A DNA stretch of 42,259 nt from Candidatus Pacearchaeota archaeon (GCA_016186365.1 JACPLT010000031.1:1-42259), one strand, 5' to 3'; counted from the stretch's first letter, positions 29,653 through 39,709 are shown. The notes: a model not told the origin generated them from the sequence alone. Numbers and translations: made by a program.

Positions 29653-30033
29653 ATGGAAACACTAACAATTTTCGCATTAATTGTGTCTCTTCTGATTTTG
29701 ATAAAGATAATAGTAATTCTTATCAAGCCAAAAGCATGGTACAATTTAGCAAAAACGATTTGGAGTGCTCCAACACTAGTAATGATTGTCTGTCTTGTTT
29801 TATCGGCAATAGTCTTGTTTTATCTAATTCAGACAGTGACTATTATTGAGATAATGGCAGTAATGTTATTCCTAGCATTATTATCTGGAATGACTATGGC
29901 AGTTTATTCAAGGGAAATTCTAGATTTTGCAGGAAAACTCTTGAAAGACAGAAAATTCATGAAAAAAGCCTGGCTTGCAATTATTATCTGGCTGGTTTTA
30001 ATATTATGGGCACTTAAAGAAATCTTAATGTAA
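29653..30033 (+). CDS. Hypothetical four-helix membrane protein
   Basis: I use ATG 29653, preceded at 4 nt by GGAGGTGA (29643-29650), an almost complete match to the archaeal anti-Shine-Dalgarno and the strongest site in the window; the track's GTG at 29647 lies inside that site. The 126-residue protein has four hydrophobic segments and few polar residues apart from a basic loop (KLLKDRKFMKKAW). No family recognised. CTTTATATAC about 40 nt upstream is the likely TATA box, just outside the MITE end. The strong ribosome-binding site suggests high translation. Confidence 0.65.
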   Translation: METLTIFALIVSLLILIKIIVILIKPKAWYNLAKTIWSAPTLVMIVCLVLSAIVLFYLIQTVTIIEIMAVMLFLALLSGMTMAVYSREILDFAGKLLKDRKFMKKAWLAIIIWLVLILWALKEILM

Positions 30034-30054
30034 TTTATTTTTTTCTTTATTTTT

Positions 30055-30633
30055 TTAATATGACTGAATAATTATCGAGCTTTTAGCCATTTTCTGGTAA
30101 AAGTCAAAATCAGGCAGTCTCTGTTTTGATTCAAATATCACCTGGTAAAGCCCCTCCCAAAAAAAGAACCATCCCGCAGGCTCAAAAAGAACAAGCAAAA
30201 AATGAATAAAAACATTGCTTTCAGAATACCCAAATAATAAAAATGAAGCAATCAGCATAGTTAACACTCCCAAAATAATAAATATCCCCCCTCTTCTAAG
30301 TATAGAAGTATATTTCTCTCTTGTTTGCCGGGCATGCCTCTCGAAATGTTCTTTTAATCTCATTCTTATAACTTTTTCCTTATCCAGCCTTCTCATTTTC
30401 TCTGGAATAAGAAGCCTCAACTCAATTTTATCCAGCTCTTTATCGCGAGTTGCTCTTTTCGCCTCATCCAAAAAATCAACAGAAAGTGCTCTTTCAGAAT
30501 AATGTCTGGGATCAAAACTTGAAAAAATATCCTCATAACTATTCATCTTCAGACTGACATTTGACATCTCAAAAGCATCTCTTTCCTTTCTCTCAAGTAT
30601 GTCTTCAGTTATTTCATCACCTATTTTTTCCAT
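30055..30633 (-). CDS. Hypothetical protein with cytoplasmic domain and two transmembrane helices
   Basis: The 192-residue protein has a charged N-terminal 110 residues with motifs such as IELRLLIPEKMRRLDKEKV. A hairpin of two hydrophobic helices follows (about residues 117-135 and 142-160) and a short tail with FESKQRLPDF. The arrangement resembles uncharacterised bacterial/archaeal membrane proteins seen beside transport genes, but no specific family is recognised. It is convergent with the 29653 gene (21-nt gap) and divergent from the nuclease gene. Confidence 0.65.
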   Translation of the reverse strand: MEKIGDEITEDILERKERDAFEMSNVSLKMNSYEDIFSSFDPRHYSERALSVDFLDEAKRATRDKELDKIELRLLIPEKMRRLDKEKVIRMRLKEHFERHARQTREKYTSILRRGGIFIILGVLTMLIASFLLFGYSESNVFIHFLLVLFEPAGWFFFWEGLYQVIFESKQRLPDFDFYQKMAKSSIIIQSY

Positions 30634-30708
30634 ATATCAAAGAAGAAACTTGCATTTAAAATACTTGTGATTTAATAAATTTATATACCTCGCACTCTTA
30701 TTTTATAA

Positions 30709-31443
30709 ATGAAAAAGCTTAACATCCTTATTTTTATTCTTATTTTTAACACTTTTATTCTGTTAGGCTATCTTGTTTCCTATTCTAATGAAAATACAAC
30801 AAACAAAAGAATAACTGCAAACATAACAGAAGTGATAGATGGAGATACAATTGATACAAATTTAGGAAGAGTAAGGTTATTGGGAATAAACACTCCAGAG
30901 AAAAAGCAAAGATTATACCAAAATCCAAAAGATTTTCTCTCCCAGTTCAAAGGAAAGCAGGTTTATCTTGAGCAAACAAATGAAGACAAGGATAAATATG
31001 GAAGAATGTTAAGATATGTTATTTATCAGGGAATAAATGTGAATAAAGAAATTATCAGGCAGGGATGGGCGCACTATTATTCCTATGAAACTGACAAATA
31101 CTCTTCAGAATTACAAAAAGCAGAGCAATCAGCGCGAATTCAAGAATTAGGAATATGGGAAAAAAGCAAAGATTCTTGTTCTGGCTGTATAATCCTAAAA
31201 AAGCTGAATAATATCGACCCCGGAGAGTATGTTTTGCTGGGAAACTCCTGTTCTTTTCAGTGCAATCTGACAGGTTACACAATTGACGATGATTCTTCCT
31301 CTCACACAAAAAAGCTGAATTTCATCTTAAATCAGGGAGAAGAAATTAAAATTGATTATTCAGGAAGCATCTGGAATGATGCCGGAGACAGTTTCTATCT
31401 TAGGGATAGTTATGGCTATCTTGTTTTGTTTTATAGATACTGA
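30709..31443 (+). CDS. Secreted thermonuclease (SNase) with lamin-tail domain
   Basis: Residues 1-25 form a signal anchor. Residues 35-150 form a staphylococcal-nuclease domain: EVIDGDTID (metal-binding Asp), VRLLGINTPEK (catalytic Arg) and DKYGRMLRYV (second Arg), followed by a Trp-containing helix (LGIWEK). The C-terminal 90 residues match a lamin-tail domain, a beta sandwich often fused to exported nucleases and ending GDSFYLRDSYGYLV. The protein should degrade nucleic acids outside the cell, possibly to scavenge nucleotides, which would suit a cell that has lost purine synthesis. TTTATATACC lies 25 nt upstream. Confidence 0.9.
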   Translation: MKKLNILIFILIFNTFILLGYLVSYSNENTTNKRITANITEVIDGDTIDTNLGRVRLLGINTPEKKQRLYQNPKDFLSQFKGKQVYLEQTNEDKDKYGRMLRYVIYQGINVNKEIIRQGWAHYYSYETDKYSSELQKAEQSARIQELGIWEKSKDSCSGCIILKKLNNIDPGEYVLLGNSCSFQCNLTGYTIDDDSSSHTKKLNFILNQGEEIKIDYSGSIWNDAGDSFYLRDSYGYLVLFYRY

Positions 31444-31449
31444 AAAGTG

Positions 31450-32125
31450 TGACATCCTCCGTCCCCTAAAGGTTTTTTGCTGCGGCAAAAAATCCACCTT
31501 CGGTGGAGGACGGCGTCCTAACTAAAAAAATGATGCTGTTTCTGATTTTTTACATAACTCAATGCTCTTTCAAAATCACTTCCACAACCCTCGCAAAAAT
31601 ATCCTTCACTCCAAAAATGCCCTTTAGGATATCTCTTTCTTAAATTAGGGCAGAGTCTGAAAATAATATACGCAGATAATCCTTTGATTATCTGCATCAT
31701 CTCTGCCTGAGATAATGTTCTCGGACAATTCACAATTATGTGCACATGCTCTTTCAGAACTTCAATGATTACTATTTCAATTTTATGTTTTTTGCATGCT
31801 TCTTCTATTGCAATCCTGCAATAAGTTTCAATTATTTCTTTTTGCATCATTGCATACCTGCATTTAGTTGTTATTTGTATTACCTGCAAATTATTTCCAA
31901 CTGAATTTTCATAATGTTTATATTCTATTATTTTGGTTTCCATTTTTTTCTCCAGCTCTCGCTAAGCGAAAGCTTTATTTAGTTTGAGAAAGTTCTAACT
32001 ATTGTTTTGTTGCAATGAGTTAAAATCTAGCTCATTGTTTATAATCATTCGAAGAATAAATATTTAGCGATTATACCCCGCAATTCATCCGCCCACTAAA
32101 GTGGGCACAAGGATTTCTTGCGGAA
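31450..32125 (-). mobile_element. IS200/IS605-type insertion sequence (tnpA only)
   Basis: The element carries a Y1 transposase gene and distinctive structured ends without long terminal inverted repeats. The left side contains CCTCC/GGAGG around TTTTTTGC-GCAAAAAA and CCACC-TTC-GGTGG hairpins (31455-31513). The right side contains CCGCAA...TTGCGG enclosing GCCCACT-AA-AGTGGGC (32078-32123). Such imperfect hairpins are where single-strand TnpA cuts. No tnpB or IscB-type gene is included. A TATA-like CTTAAATA just beyond the right end may drive the transglutaminase gene. Confidence 0.75.
31518..31943 (-). CDS. tnpA: IS200-family Y1 (HUH) transposase TnpA
   Basis: The 141-residue protein has the HUH metal motif HVH at residues 66-68 (KEHVHIIV) and the catalytic tyrosine at residue 130 (ALSYVKNQ). 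These are the active-site parts of Y1 transposases that move IS200/IS605 elements as single-stranded DNA. Length is normal and the frame is intact, so it may be active. It is flanked by hairpin ends at 31455-31513 and 32078-32123. Related single-domain TnpA proteins also mobilise short hairpin repeats (REP elements) in other genomes. Confidence 0.93.
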   Translation of the reverse strand: METKIIEYKHYENSVGNNLQVIQITTKCRYAMMQKEIIETYCRIAIEEACKKHKIEIVIIEVLKEHVHIIVNCPRTLSQAEMMQIIKGLSAYIIFRLCPNLRKRYPKGHFWSEGYFCEGCGSDFERALSYVKNQKQHHFFS

Positions 32126-32156
32126 ACCTTAAATATTCCAAGAATGCCTCAAATTG

Positions 32157-32744
32157 ATGATAGAAGATTTAACATTCTTAGAAGAAGGAAAATTCACCCA
32201 ACACGATAGAATAGTCAAAAATCTTGCTGAAAAATTGCAGGAAAAAGCAAAAAGAGAAAACATAACAATAAGAAGAGTTTTAAGCCAGTATATTTCCAGA
32301 GAATTTACCTCTCAAAAAGGATATACTGCAACATCTCCAGATTTTAGGAATAGAACTGCCTCGCAGATAATTAAATCAAAAGAGATTATGGGATGTACGG
32401 ACATTGCTCTAATATTTCTTGCTGTTGCCAGAGCCGCAGGAATCCCTTCAAGATATGTAGAAACCTTGCAAAAAAGCTGGCTAACTGACAAAACAATCCC
32501 GGGAGTTCGAGGTCATATTTTTGTAGACATTCAGCAAAATGGAATTTGGAAAGTTTATGAACCTCTGACTGGATTTTGCAGGCAGAATGATTATATTTTT
32601 CTAGGGAGAGAATATCAGGTTATAGGCAAAGGAATAGATTTTTCTCAAGTTTACGAGTTTAAAAATGGAATTTTCCAGCCAGAACCCTCTGATTTCACAG
32701 ACATTATAAATATCGCACAAAGGGTAAGAGAAGAAACACAATAA
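32157..32744 (+). CDS. Transglutaminase-like (cysteine protease fold) protein
   Basis: The 195-residue protein (ATG 32157 chosen; the track begins at an upstream TTG) has a transglutaminase core: catalytic Cys in MGCTDIALIFLAVARAAGIPSRYV (near residue 80) and His in RGHIFVDIQQNGIWKVYEP (near residue 118), followed by an Asp/Glu position. No signal peptide is present, so it acts in the cytoplasm. Archaeal members are thought to be proteases or amidases; the substrate is unknown. It starts about 30 nt from the right end of the IS200 element. Confidence 0.85.
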   Translation: MIEDLTFLEEGKFTQHDRIVKNLAEKLQEKAKRENITIRRVLSQYISREFTSQKGYTATSPDFRNRTASQIIKSKEIMGCTDIALIFLAVARAAGIPSRYVETLQKSWLTDKTIPGVRGHIFVDIQQNGIWKVYEPLTGFCRQNDYIFLGREYQVIGKGIDFSQVYEFKNGIFQPEPSDFTDIINIAQRVREETQ

Positions 32745-32857
32745 AGCTAAATTCTATCTCGCTTGAGCTGATTGCACATTCATCATTTCCTTAAGAAAGG
32801 GGCATAATTCATCTATAACACTATAAGATTTTTAAACAATGAGATACATAATATAAT

Positions 32858-33313
32858 ATGAACAAAAAAATACTTGCTTTTTTATGCAATGGAGAAAAAT
32901 TCCTTTTATTGAGAAATAATTCTAAAGATCCTGCCCACGGAGGAGATTATTGGTTTACTGTAACTGGAAGTGTTGAAGCTGATGAATCTGTAGAAGACGC
33001 TGTTAAGCGAGAAGTAAAAGAAGAAACAAACCTGGAGGTATCTGAAATTTTTGATTTAAAATGGGGCTCTGTTTATACTTGGGATAAAGAAGATCACTCC
33101 GAGAACAATTTCCTGGCTTTTGTAAATGATGATAAAGTAATCTTAAATGAAGAGCATGTTGATTCTGAATGGCTTAGTTTAGATGATTATATTAAAAAGA
33201 TAAATTGGGATTTGAATAAAGAAGAATTAAAAAAAGTCCTTGAAAAAGCTATGAAAAGAGAATTATTTTTTAAGAAAGAAAAAATTGACGATTTTAGAAA
33301 GAAAGCCGCTTAA
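32858..33313 (+). CDS. Nudix hydrolase
   Basis: The 151-residue protein contains a Nudix box beginning GSVEADESVEDAVKREVKEE and ending TNLEV (about residues 37-61), which fits GX5EX7REUXEEXGU apart from a Thr-Asn at the usual Gly position. It hydrolyses nucleoside diphosphates linked to another moiety, as in NTP clean-up or cofactor turnover. The C-terminal 40 residues are a charged helical extension. TTTAAACAATG-like bases 25-30 nt upstream may act as promoter. Substrate is undetermined. Confidence 0.9.
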   Translation: MNKKILAFLCNGEKFLLLRNNSKDPAHGGDYWFTVTGSVEADESVEDAVKREVKEETNLEVSEIFDLKWGSVYTWDKEDHSENNFLAFVNDDKVILNEEHVDSEWLSLDDYIKKINWDLNKEELKKVLEKAMKRELFFKKEKIDDFRKKAA

Positions 33314-33385
33314 TCTTCTTGTTTTCTCTAAAATATTCTCATAACTTTTCATTAATTTTAAATACTTCCCAATATAGAGTTATTT

Positions 33386-34117
33386 ATGTTACAAGAAATA
33401 ATATACGCAATAATACAATCAGCAACAGAATTCCTCCCTGTCTCAAGTTCAGGGCATCTCGCACTAATTTCCAACCTTATAGGCGAGCCAGATCTCTCGT
33501 TTTTTGTAATGCTTCATCTCGCCTCGCTTATAACAGTAATCGTTTTCACAAGAAAAGAACTTTATAACCTTGCATCATTCAATCCCAAATATAAAAAATT
33601 ATGGCTATTCCTGATAACAGCAACAATTCCCGCGGGAATTGTTGGATTATTACTCAGAAAAACTATTGAAGCTAGTTTTTCTTCGTTGTTATTCTTAAGC
33701 TTCGCCTTTATCTTTACAGGAATAATACTATTCCTAACACAATATACAAAAGCAACTTCAAATTTCAGCATAAAAAATTCTCTGTTAATAGGAATATTTC
33801 AGGCAATATCCATTTTTCCAGGAATATCCCGAAGCGGAATGACTATCTCTTCTGCCCTATTTTCAGGAATAGAAAAAGAAAAAGCCGCAAGATTTTCTTT
33901 TCTTTTATTTATTCCAGTAACATTAGGAGCATTCGTATTGGAATTAAACCAGCTGAAAATAAACTCTTCAGCAATAGTTGCCTTTTTCATCTGTCTTATT
34001 CTTTCCATATTTTTCCTTAATCTTCTAGTATTAATAATAAAGAAAGAAAAATTCTGGATGTTCTCATTTTATTGCTGGCTATTAGGAATAATTTCGCTGA
34101 TTTTGTATTTGAGATGA
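33386..34117 (+). CDS. uppP: Undecaprenyl-diphosphatase family protein (UppP/BacA)
   Basis: The 243-residue membrane protein has the two UppP signatures: ATEFLPVSSSGHL near residues 13-25 and FPGISRSGMT near 147-156, which together form the active site with Glu, Ser and Arg. Seven or so hydrophobic helices are present. In bacteria it removes a phosphate from undecaprenyl diphosphate; in archaea it likely recycles dolichyl/polyprenyl diphosphate for glycosylation of surface proteins, fitting the heavily N-x-S/T-rich surface protein at 18728. It is slightly shorter than the usual 265 residues. Confidence 0.93.
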   Translation: MLQEIIYAIIQSATEFLPVSSSGHLALISNLIGEPDLSFFVMLHLASLITVIVFTRKELYNLASFNPKYKKLWLFLITATIPAGIVGLLLRKTIEASFSSLLFLSFAFIFTGIILFLTQYTKATSNFSIKNSLLIGIFQAISIFPGISRSGMTISSALFSGIEKEKAARFSFLLFIPVTLGAFVLELNQLKINSSAIVAFFICLILSIFFLNLLVLIIKKEKFWMFSFYCWLLGIISLILYLR

Positions 34118-34129
34118 TTTAAAGAGTGA

Positions 34130-34690
34130 CTAAAGCTTAAAATATTCTTTTTTTATTAATACTCTCTCACTACATGCTTTCCAAAGATAATTAGAAAGAG
34201 AGAAAGCGGATTTTCTTTTTTTATCAGTAAAATATGCCAAAATAACTTGTATATTATGCCCTCGTTTTATATCTTCAATTATAGGAACAAAATCTGTATC
34301 TGAAGTTAAGAGTATTATCGACTGGGTTTTCCTTTGTTCAGCAGTTCTTAATAAATCCATAGTCATTAAAGTGTCTACTCCTTTTTGTTGAAAGACGTGG
34401 CCTATTTTTTGGCATCTCCCTTCACGAACGATTATTCTTGGTTTAACAGACTTCAATTTTAATATGAATTTATCATAATTCTTTTGTCTTTGTCTTTCAT
34501 TGTCAGAAGGTATTGACCCCCGATATGGTGGAGCAGTATATTAATAAATTTCATCACAAAATAATTTTAAGTCACTGCAAACAGCAATAACAAATTTTTC
34601 TATTTTATACTTTATGGGCATTCCATTGCCAAAATATTTAGAGATAAAAGAAAGATACGCCCCATCTATAAAGAATATAGTTTTATCCAT
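34130..34690 (-). pseudogene. NYN-domain (LabA-like) ribonuclease gene cut by one in-frame TAA
   Basis: Reading from ATG 34690 gives MDKTIFFIDGAYLSF, the NYN first strand, up to codon 49 (CDEIY). TAA at 34541-34543 interrupts, and then the same frame continues YTAPPYRGSIP, KGVDTLMTMDLL and LTSDTDFVPIIED to 34130. The combined 186 residues match the whole NYN fold, including all acidic residues. Thus a single nonsense codon separates two parts of an otherwise complete gene. The track shows only the second part (34130-34456). The intact paralogue is at 24182. Confidence 0.8.
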
Positions 34691-34783
34691 ATTAAAAAAC
34701 ATCAGGCAACCCTTTCAGATTACCTGGGATTATGTTAATAACATGATAATTACTTAGTATTTAAAACTTTCTTTCTGCGAGTA

Positions 34784-35113
34784 TTATGGTTCTATATAAA
34801 CATCTCCTGAAACATAGGGCAGTCCTAATTTTCCAGCTAAATCATAAAAATCTGTTTTAATATTTCTTCCTGCAACAATATCTTTAGAACTAAACGTTAC
34901 TAATATTTCTCCTGGCAGTCCACAAGCACTTATTGAACTTACAAAAACAGGTTTATATCCTTTTTGAGCTAATCCTTCTAGCAAGCTTCTGCCTATTTTA
35001 ACACCTTCATCAGACGAAAATGCTAAAAGCCCCTCTCCAAGCCTAAATGACTGAATAAGTTGCCTACCTTTAGCAGAAACATTTGCTCTCTTAAAATATT
35101 TTGTCTTTGCCAT
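34784..35113 (-). CDS. Hypothetical protein
   Basis: The 109-residue protein has an alternating helix-strand pattern: LLAFSSDEGVKIGRSLLEGLAQKG, then KPVFVSSISACGLPGEILVTFSSKDIVAG, ending in VSGDVYIEP. No signal peptide or membrane segment. The pattern is compatible with a small alpha/beta domain, but I recognise no family. A region with ATAAATAATCC upstream could be its promoter. It lies between the broken NYN gene and the GTPase gene, all on the minus strand. Confidence 0.6.
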   Translation of the reverse strand: MAKTKYFKRANVSAKGRQLIQSFRLGEGLLAFSSDEGVKIGRSLLEGLAQKGYKPVFVSSISACGLPGEILVTFSSKDIVAGRNIKTDFYDLAGKLGLPYVSGDVYIEP

Positions 35114-35163
35114 AAATTTAGGATTATTTATGCATTTTTAAGTATTATTATGCTGAAGAATAA

Positions 35164-36000
35164 CTATTCAATCCGAATATTCCCTCTCTGCCAATCTTTA
35201 AGAACCAGTCTGGCAGTTCTATCGCTGTCAATACTTCCGCCCTTAATCAAAAAGTTATTTTTCCTTCCCAACTCTTCAATCAACAGCTCTGAATTTCCAT
35301 TCGCATCAATATTGTAAAATCTTTCAATTATTCCAGGATAGCGTTTCATCAGCCTGTCAACAACAAATTCAGGGTCTTTAACCTTCTCATACGACCTCGC
35401 CCCAACTTCAGAATGCCTTGCCACCTTATCTCTTGAAATTCCTTTTTCCTGTTCAGGAATAACTCCTGGAGTGTCTAAAACAACAATATCCGAAGTCAGC
35501 CGAAGTTTCTGTATTCCTTTAGTGAAACCTGCAATTTCTGCTGTCCTCGCAGATTTCTTCCCAATTAAAAGATTGATTACAGAACTTTTTCCAGTATTAG
35601 GATAGCCAATTACTCCAACCTGCGCTCTCCTTCCAACTATCCCTAGGCTTCTAATCTCCTGCTTAATCCTGTTTCTTAAATCTTTTCCTCCGCTTCTAGC
35701 TTTGCAGGAAACAAAAACATAAGGGTTCAATTCAAGAACTCCTGCTTTCTCAGTTGTTTTTTTTATATCCACCAAATCTGCCTTGTTAAAAACATAAATC
35801 ACCCCCTTCCCATTTTGTTTTATAACTTTTTCTATCTCTACATTTCGTGTTAAATCAAGAAATCTGGCATCCAAAACTTCCAGGATTAAATCAGACATGC
35901 TTATAACCTCTCTGGCAATTTTAGGAAACGGCTCTCTATGCTTGTTAGTTCCCTCTATAATTCCAGTCCTTCTGCTCGAAAATGAATATCTTACTCTCAT
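35164..36000 (-). CDS. Circularly permuted ribosome-assembly GTPase (RbgA/YlqF-like)
   Basis: The 278-residue protein shows permuted G motifs: G4 NKAD near residue 92 comes first, then G5-like SCKAR, G1 GYPNTGKSS near residue 148, and G3 DTPGV near residue 196. The order G4-G5-G1-G2-G3 defines the YlqF/RbgA/Nog2 family, which helps large-subunit assembly. The C-terminal 70 residues are a helical domain with EELGRKNNFLIKGG, typical for archaeal members. The gene diverges from purL across a 114-nt spacer with TATA-like sequences in both directions. Confidence 0.9.
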   Translation of the reverse strand: MRVRYSFSSRRTGIIEGTNKHREPFPKIAREVISMSDLILEVLDARFLDLTRNVEIEKVIKQNGKGVIYVFNKADLVDIKKTTEKAGVLELNPYVFVSCKARSGGKDLRNRIKQEIRSLGIVGRRAQVGVIGYPNTGKSSVINLLIGKKSARTAEIAGFTKGIQKLRLTSDIVVLDTPGVIPEQEKGISRDKVARHSEVGARSYEKVKDPEFVVDRLMKRYPGIIERFYNIDANGNSELLIEELGRKNNFLIKGGSIDSDRTARLVLKDWQRGNIRIE

Positions 36001-36114
36001 AAACTTGATAAGAAGTACATATTTATAAGGTTAATGAAAGGAATAAATTTTATTACTCAATTTTAACAACATTTTTTCAGAGAGCTTTTTAAACTCAAAA
36101 TTTCTATCTTAACT

Positions 36115-38912
36115 ATGGCAAATAGGATAGAGATTGCTGCAAAAATAGGCGATGCAAGAGCAGATGTAAGAAAGAGAAAAATTCAGTCAATGGGTTTTCA
36201 TGTTGAGGATGTAAATCTTGTTGATATTTATACTCTTGATGATGATGCGGTTAAAGATTCTGAACTAGATAATGTGGCTGCCATGCTTTCTAACCCTGTA
36301 ACGCAAAAAGCTGGAATAAATCAGCCAAAAGCACCAGAAAAGTTTGACTATGCAGTTGAAGTTGGTTTTTTGCCAGGAGTAACTGATAATGTGGGAACTA
36401 CTGCAAGAGAAATCGTAGAAGATAGTTTTAAAAGAAATCTAAAAGGTCAAGCGGTTTATAGTTCTCAGGTAATGTTTTTATCAGGAAATTTAACAAGAGA
36501 AGATGTTGTAAAAATTGGAGATTCTTTTTCAAATCCAGTAATTCAAAGAGCTTCTGTAAAAAGTCATGATAAATTTAGAAGAGACATGGGAATGGATGCA
36601 ATAGTTCCAAGAGTCAGATTACATGAGGAACCAATTGCAGGATTAGTTGATATATTGCATGCGAGTGATGAGCAATTGTTAGTAATTGGTAAACAAGGAA
36701 TTGGAAATCCTGATGGAACAAGAAGAGGACCTTTATCTATGGATTTAGCTTACATGAAATCTGTTCAAGCTTATTTCCAGTCTTTAAAAAGAAATCCAAC
36801 AGATCTTGAATTAGAATCAATTGCGCAAACATGGAGTGAGCATTGTAAGCATACAATTTTTGCAGATTCTATTGATGAATTTCAAGACGGACTATTTTCA
36901 ACTTTTATTAAAAGAGCAACAAATGAGACCCGATGGGATTTGGAATGGGAGCAAAACCAATTATTAATAGATATGGTTTTTGTTTTGCTGATCCCACAGA
37001 TTCAAGAGAGCTATATAAGGGAAAAAATAAAACTCAGAAAATGTTATCTTCAAGAAGAATAATGGATGGAGTTATTGAGGGTGTTAATGTTGGTGGAAAT
37101 TGTTCGGGAATACCAACTCCTCAAGGGTTTGTTTTCTTTGATGAAAGTTATAGGGGAAAACCATTGGTGTTTGTAGGAACTATTGGATTAATTCCAAGAG
37201 AAAGAAATGGACAGGCAATGCATGAAAAACAGGCGATGCCTGGAGATTATATTGTAATGGTTGGGGGTAGAGTTGGAAAAGATGGAATTCATGGAGCAAC
37301 TTTTTCTTCAGAAGCAATTGATTCTGGAAGCCCTGCAACTGCTGTTCAAATTGGAGATCCAATAACTCAGAAAAAGATGAGTGATGCACTTATTAAAGAA
37401 GCTAGAGACAAAGGTTTGTATCGAAGTATAACTGATAATGGTGCTGGTGGATTATCCTGTTCTGTTGCAGAAATGGCAAAAGAATCTGGTGGATGTTATG
37501 TTCATTTAGATAAAGTTCCATTAAAATATCCTGGACTTGCTCCTTGGGAAACTTGGGTCTCTGAATCTCAGGAAAGAATGACATTAGCAGTTCCAAAAGA
37601 AAAATGGGAAGATTTCAATAATTTAATGCAAAGAAGAGGAGTAGAAGCAACTGTGATTGGAAAATTTACAAATTCTGGAAAGTGTGTTGTCGATTATAAT
37701 GGAAATAATGTTATGGATGTGGATATGGAGTTTTTGCATAATGGATTACCGCCAAGACCAATTAAAACAACTTTTACAAGAAAAACTCATGAAGAGCCAA
37801 ACTTTGAATGTTTGGATAATCTCACAGATTCTTTGCATGGAATGTTAGGAAGACAAAATATTGCAAGTTTTGAATTTATTTCTAAACAATATGATCATGA
37901 AGTTCAGGGCGGCAGTGTTATTAAGCCATTACAGGGAAGAGGAAGAGTTAATGGAGATGCAACGGTAATAAAACCTCGACTTGATTCAAATAAGGCAGTG
38001 GTTATATCTCAAGGAATTAATCCTTCCTATAGTGAGGTTGACACTTATAACATGGCTGCTTGTGCAATTGATACTGCAATAAGAAATGCGGTTGCAGCAG
38101 GTGCAGATTTAGAACATTTAGCATTATTAGATAATTTCTGTTGGTGCAGTTCAACTGAACCTAAAAGATTAGGGCAATTAAAAAGAGCATGCCAAGCATG
38201 TTATGATTATTCAACAGAATTCGGAACACCATTTATTTCAGGAAAAGATAGTATGTTTAATGATTTCAAAGGATTTGATGAATCAGGAAACCCCCTAAAA
38301 ATTTCTGTTCTTCCAACATTATTAGTTTCAACAATCGGTGTGATGAAAGATGCACGAAAAGCGATTTCAATTGATCCAAAATTTGAAGGAGATTTAGTAT
38401 ATGTGCTTGGAAGAACTTCTGAGGAACTTGGAGGAAGTGAATATTTTGCAATGAAAGGAGAACAAGAAAGAGGAAAAAAATATATTGGAAATAGTGTTCC
38501 ACAAGTTAATGCTAAAACAAACATGGATATTTATAGGGCATTTTTTAAAGCTACTGAAGAAGGATTGGTAGCTTCTGCAATGAGTGTTAATATAGGGGGG
38601 CTAGGAATAACCTTAGCAAAAAGTGCAATTGCAGGGCAATTAGGAATGGATGTAGACTTAACAAAAGTTCCAAATGATTGCATAAGAAACGACCACATTT
38701 TATACTCCCAAAGTCAGGGGAGATTGATAGTAACTATTGACCCTAAAAACAGAGAAAGATTTGAAAAAATAATAGAAGGAACTATCTATGGAATGATTGG
38801 GAGAGTAAGAGGAGACAATCAATTTAGACTTACCCTTGAAGAAAAAGAAATAGTAAACACCCGCGTTGATAAAATGGCAGAATCATATAAATCAACATTT
38901 AAGGATTATTAA
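36115..38912 (+). pseudogene. purL: purL (FGAM synthase) with internal deletion and frameshift
   Basis: Two track ORFs (36115-37062 and 36933-38912) are parts of one large PurL preceded by PurS-like sequence. The first runs through TWSEHCKHTIF (conserved) to FIKRATNE; the second begins DPMGFGMGAKP and continues with GGRVGKDGIHGATFSS and ITDNGAGGLSCSVAEMA to the end. About 55-60 residues normally between these points, including the ATP/metal motif KVETHN-S, are missing. The join at about 36925-36930 also shifts frame. FGAM synthase activity should be lost. The enzyme normally converts FGAR to FGAM with PurQ (next gene). Confidence 0.85.
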
Positions 38913-38913
38913 A

Positions 38914-39708
38914 ATGGCAAAACCAAATGTTTTAGTTTTAACAGGATATGGAATAAACTGCGACGAAGAAACAAAGTTTGCATTTGAAAAAGCAGGGGCA
39001 AAAGCCGATTTAGTTCATATTAATGATTTGATTGAAATTCCAAAAAGATTAGATGATTATCAAATTGTTGCTTTTCCAGGAGGATTTTCATACGGAGATG
39101 ATACTGGTTCTGGAAATGCTCTAGCCTGGAAAATAAAAAACAATTTTGGAATAGAAAAGTTTACTGAAGATGACAGATTAGTAATTGGAATATGCAATGG
39201 ATTTCAAGTTTTAGTAAATCTTGGTGTATTGCCTGCAATTGACGGAAACTATGGGCAGAGACAGGTTGCATTAAATCATAATGATTCTGCAAGATATTTA
39301 GACAGATGGGTAGATTTAGACTTTAATGGAAAAAGTCCTTGGACAAAAGGAGTAGGAAGAATCTCTTTACCAATAGCACACGGAGAAGGAAATTTTTATG
39401 CAAGTCCAGAAGTTTTAAAAGAAATTAATGCAAGAAGACTTGTTGCTGCACGATATGTTGAAGGAGATATATGCAGATATCAATATCTTCCAGCTAATCC
39501 TAACGGCTCTTTAGAAAACATTGCCGGAATAACAGATGAAACTGGAAAAGTTTTTGGCTTAATGCCCCATCCTGAAAGAGCAATATCTTTCACTCAATTA
39601 CCTAATTGGACATTATTAAGGGAACAATATAGAAGAGCAGGAAAAGAAATTCCTGAAGAAGCAGGAGGAGTAAAAATATTTGAGAATGGAGTAAAATATT
39701 TTGAATAA
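38914..39708 (+). CDS. purQ: FGAM synthase glutaminase subunit PurQ
   Basis: The start at 38914 (1 nt after the purL stop) gives MAKPNVLVLTGYGINCDEE, as expected; the track start at 38866 lies inside purL. The 264-residue class I glutaminase has its catalytic cysteine in GICNGFQVLVNLG (near residue 91) and the His-Glu pair in LMPHPERA (near residue 225). It supplies ammonia from glutamine to PurL in purine synthesis. It is intact although purL upstream and purM downstream are broken, so it is probably either recently orphaned or on the way to loss. Confidence 0.92.
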   Translation: MAKPNVLVLTGYGINCDEETKFAFEKAGAKADLVHINDLIEIPKRLDDYQIVAFPGGFSYGDDTGSGNALAWKIKNNFGIEKFTEDDRLVIGICNGFQVLVNLGVLPAIDGNYGQRQVALNHNDSARYLDRWVDLDFNGKSPWTKGVGRISLPIAHGEGNFYASPEVLKEINARRLVAARYVEGDICRYQYLPANPNGSLENIAGITDETGKVFGLMPHPERAISFTQLPNWTLLREQYRRAGKEIPEEAGGVKIFENGVKYFE

Positions 39709-39709
39709 A

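Noticed and set aside
37180-38502. Several minus-strand ORFs within purL
   Set aside because: They are antisense shadows with low-complexity Leu/Gln translations and no support.
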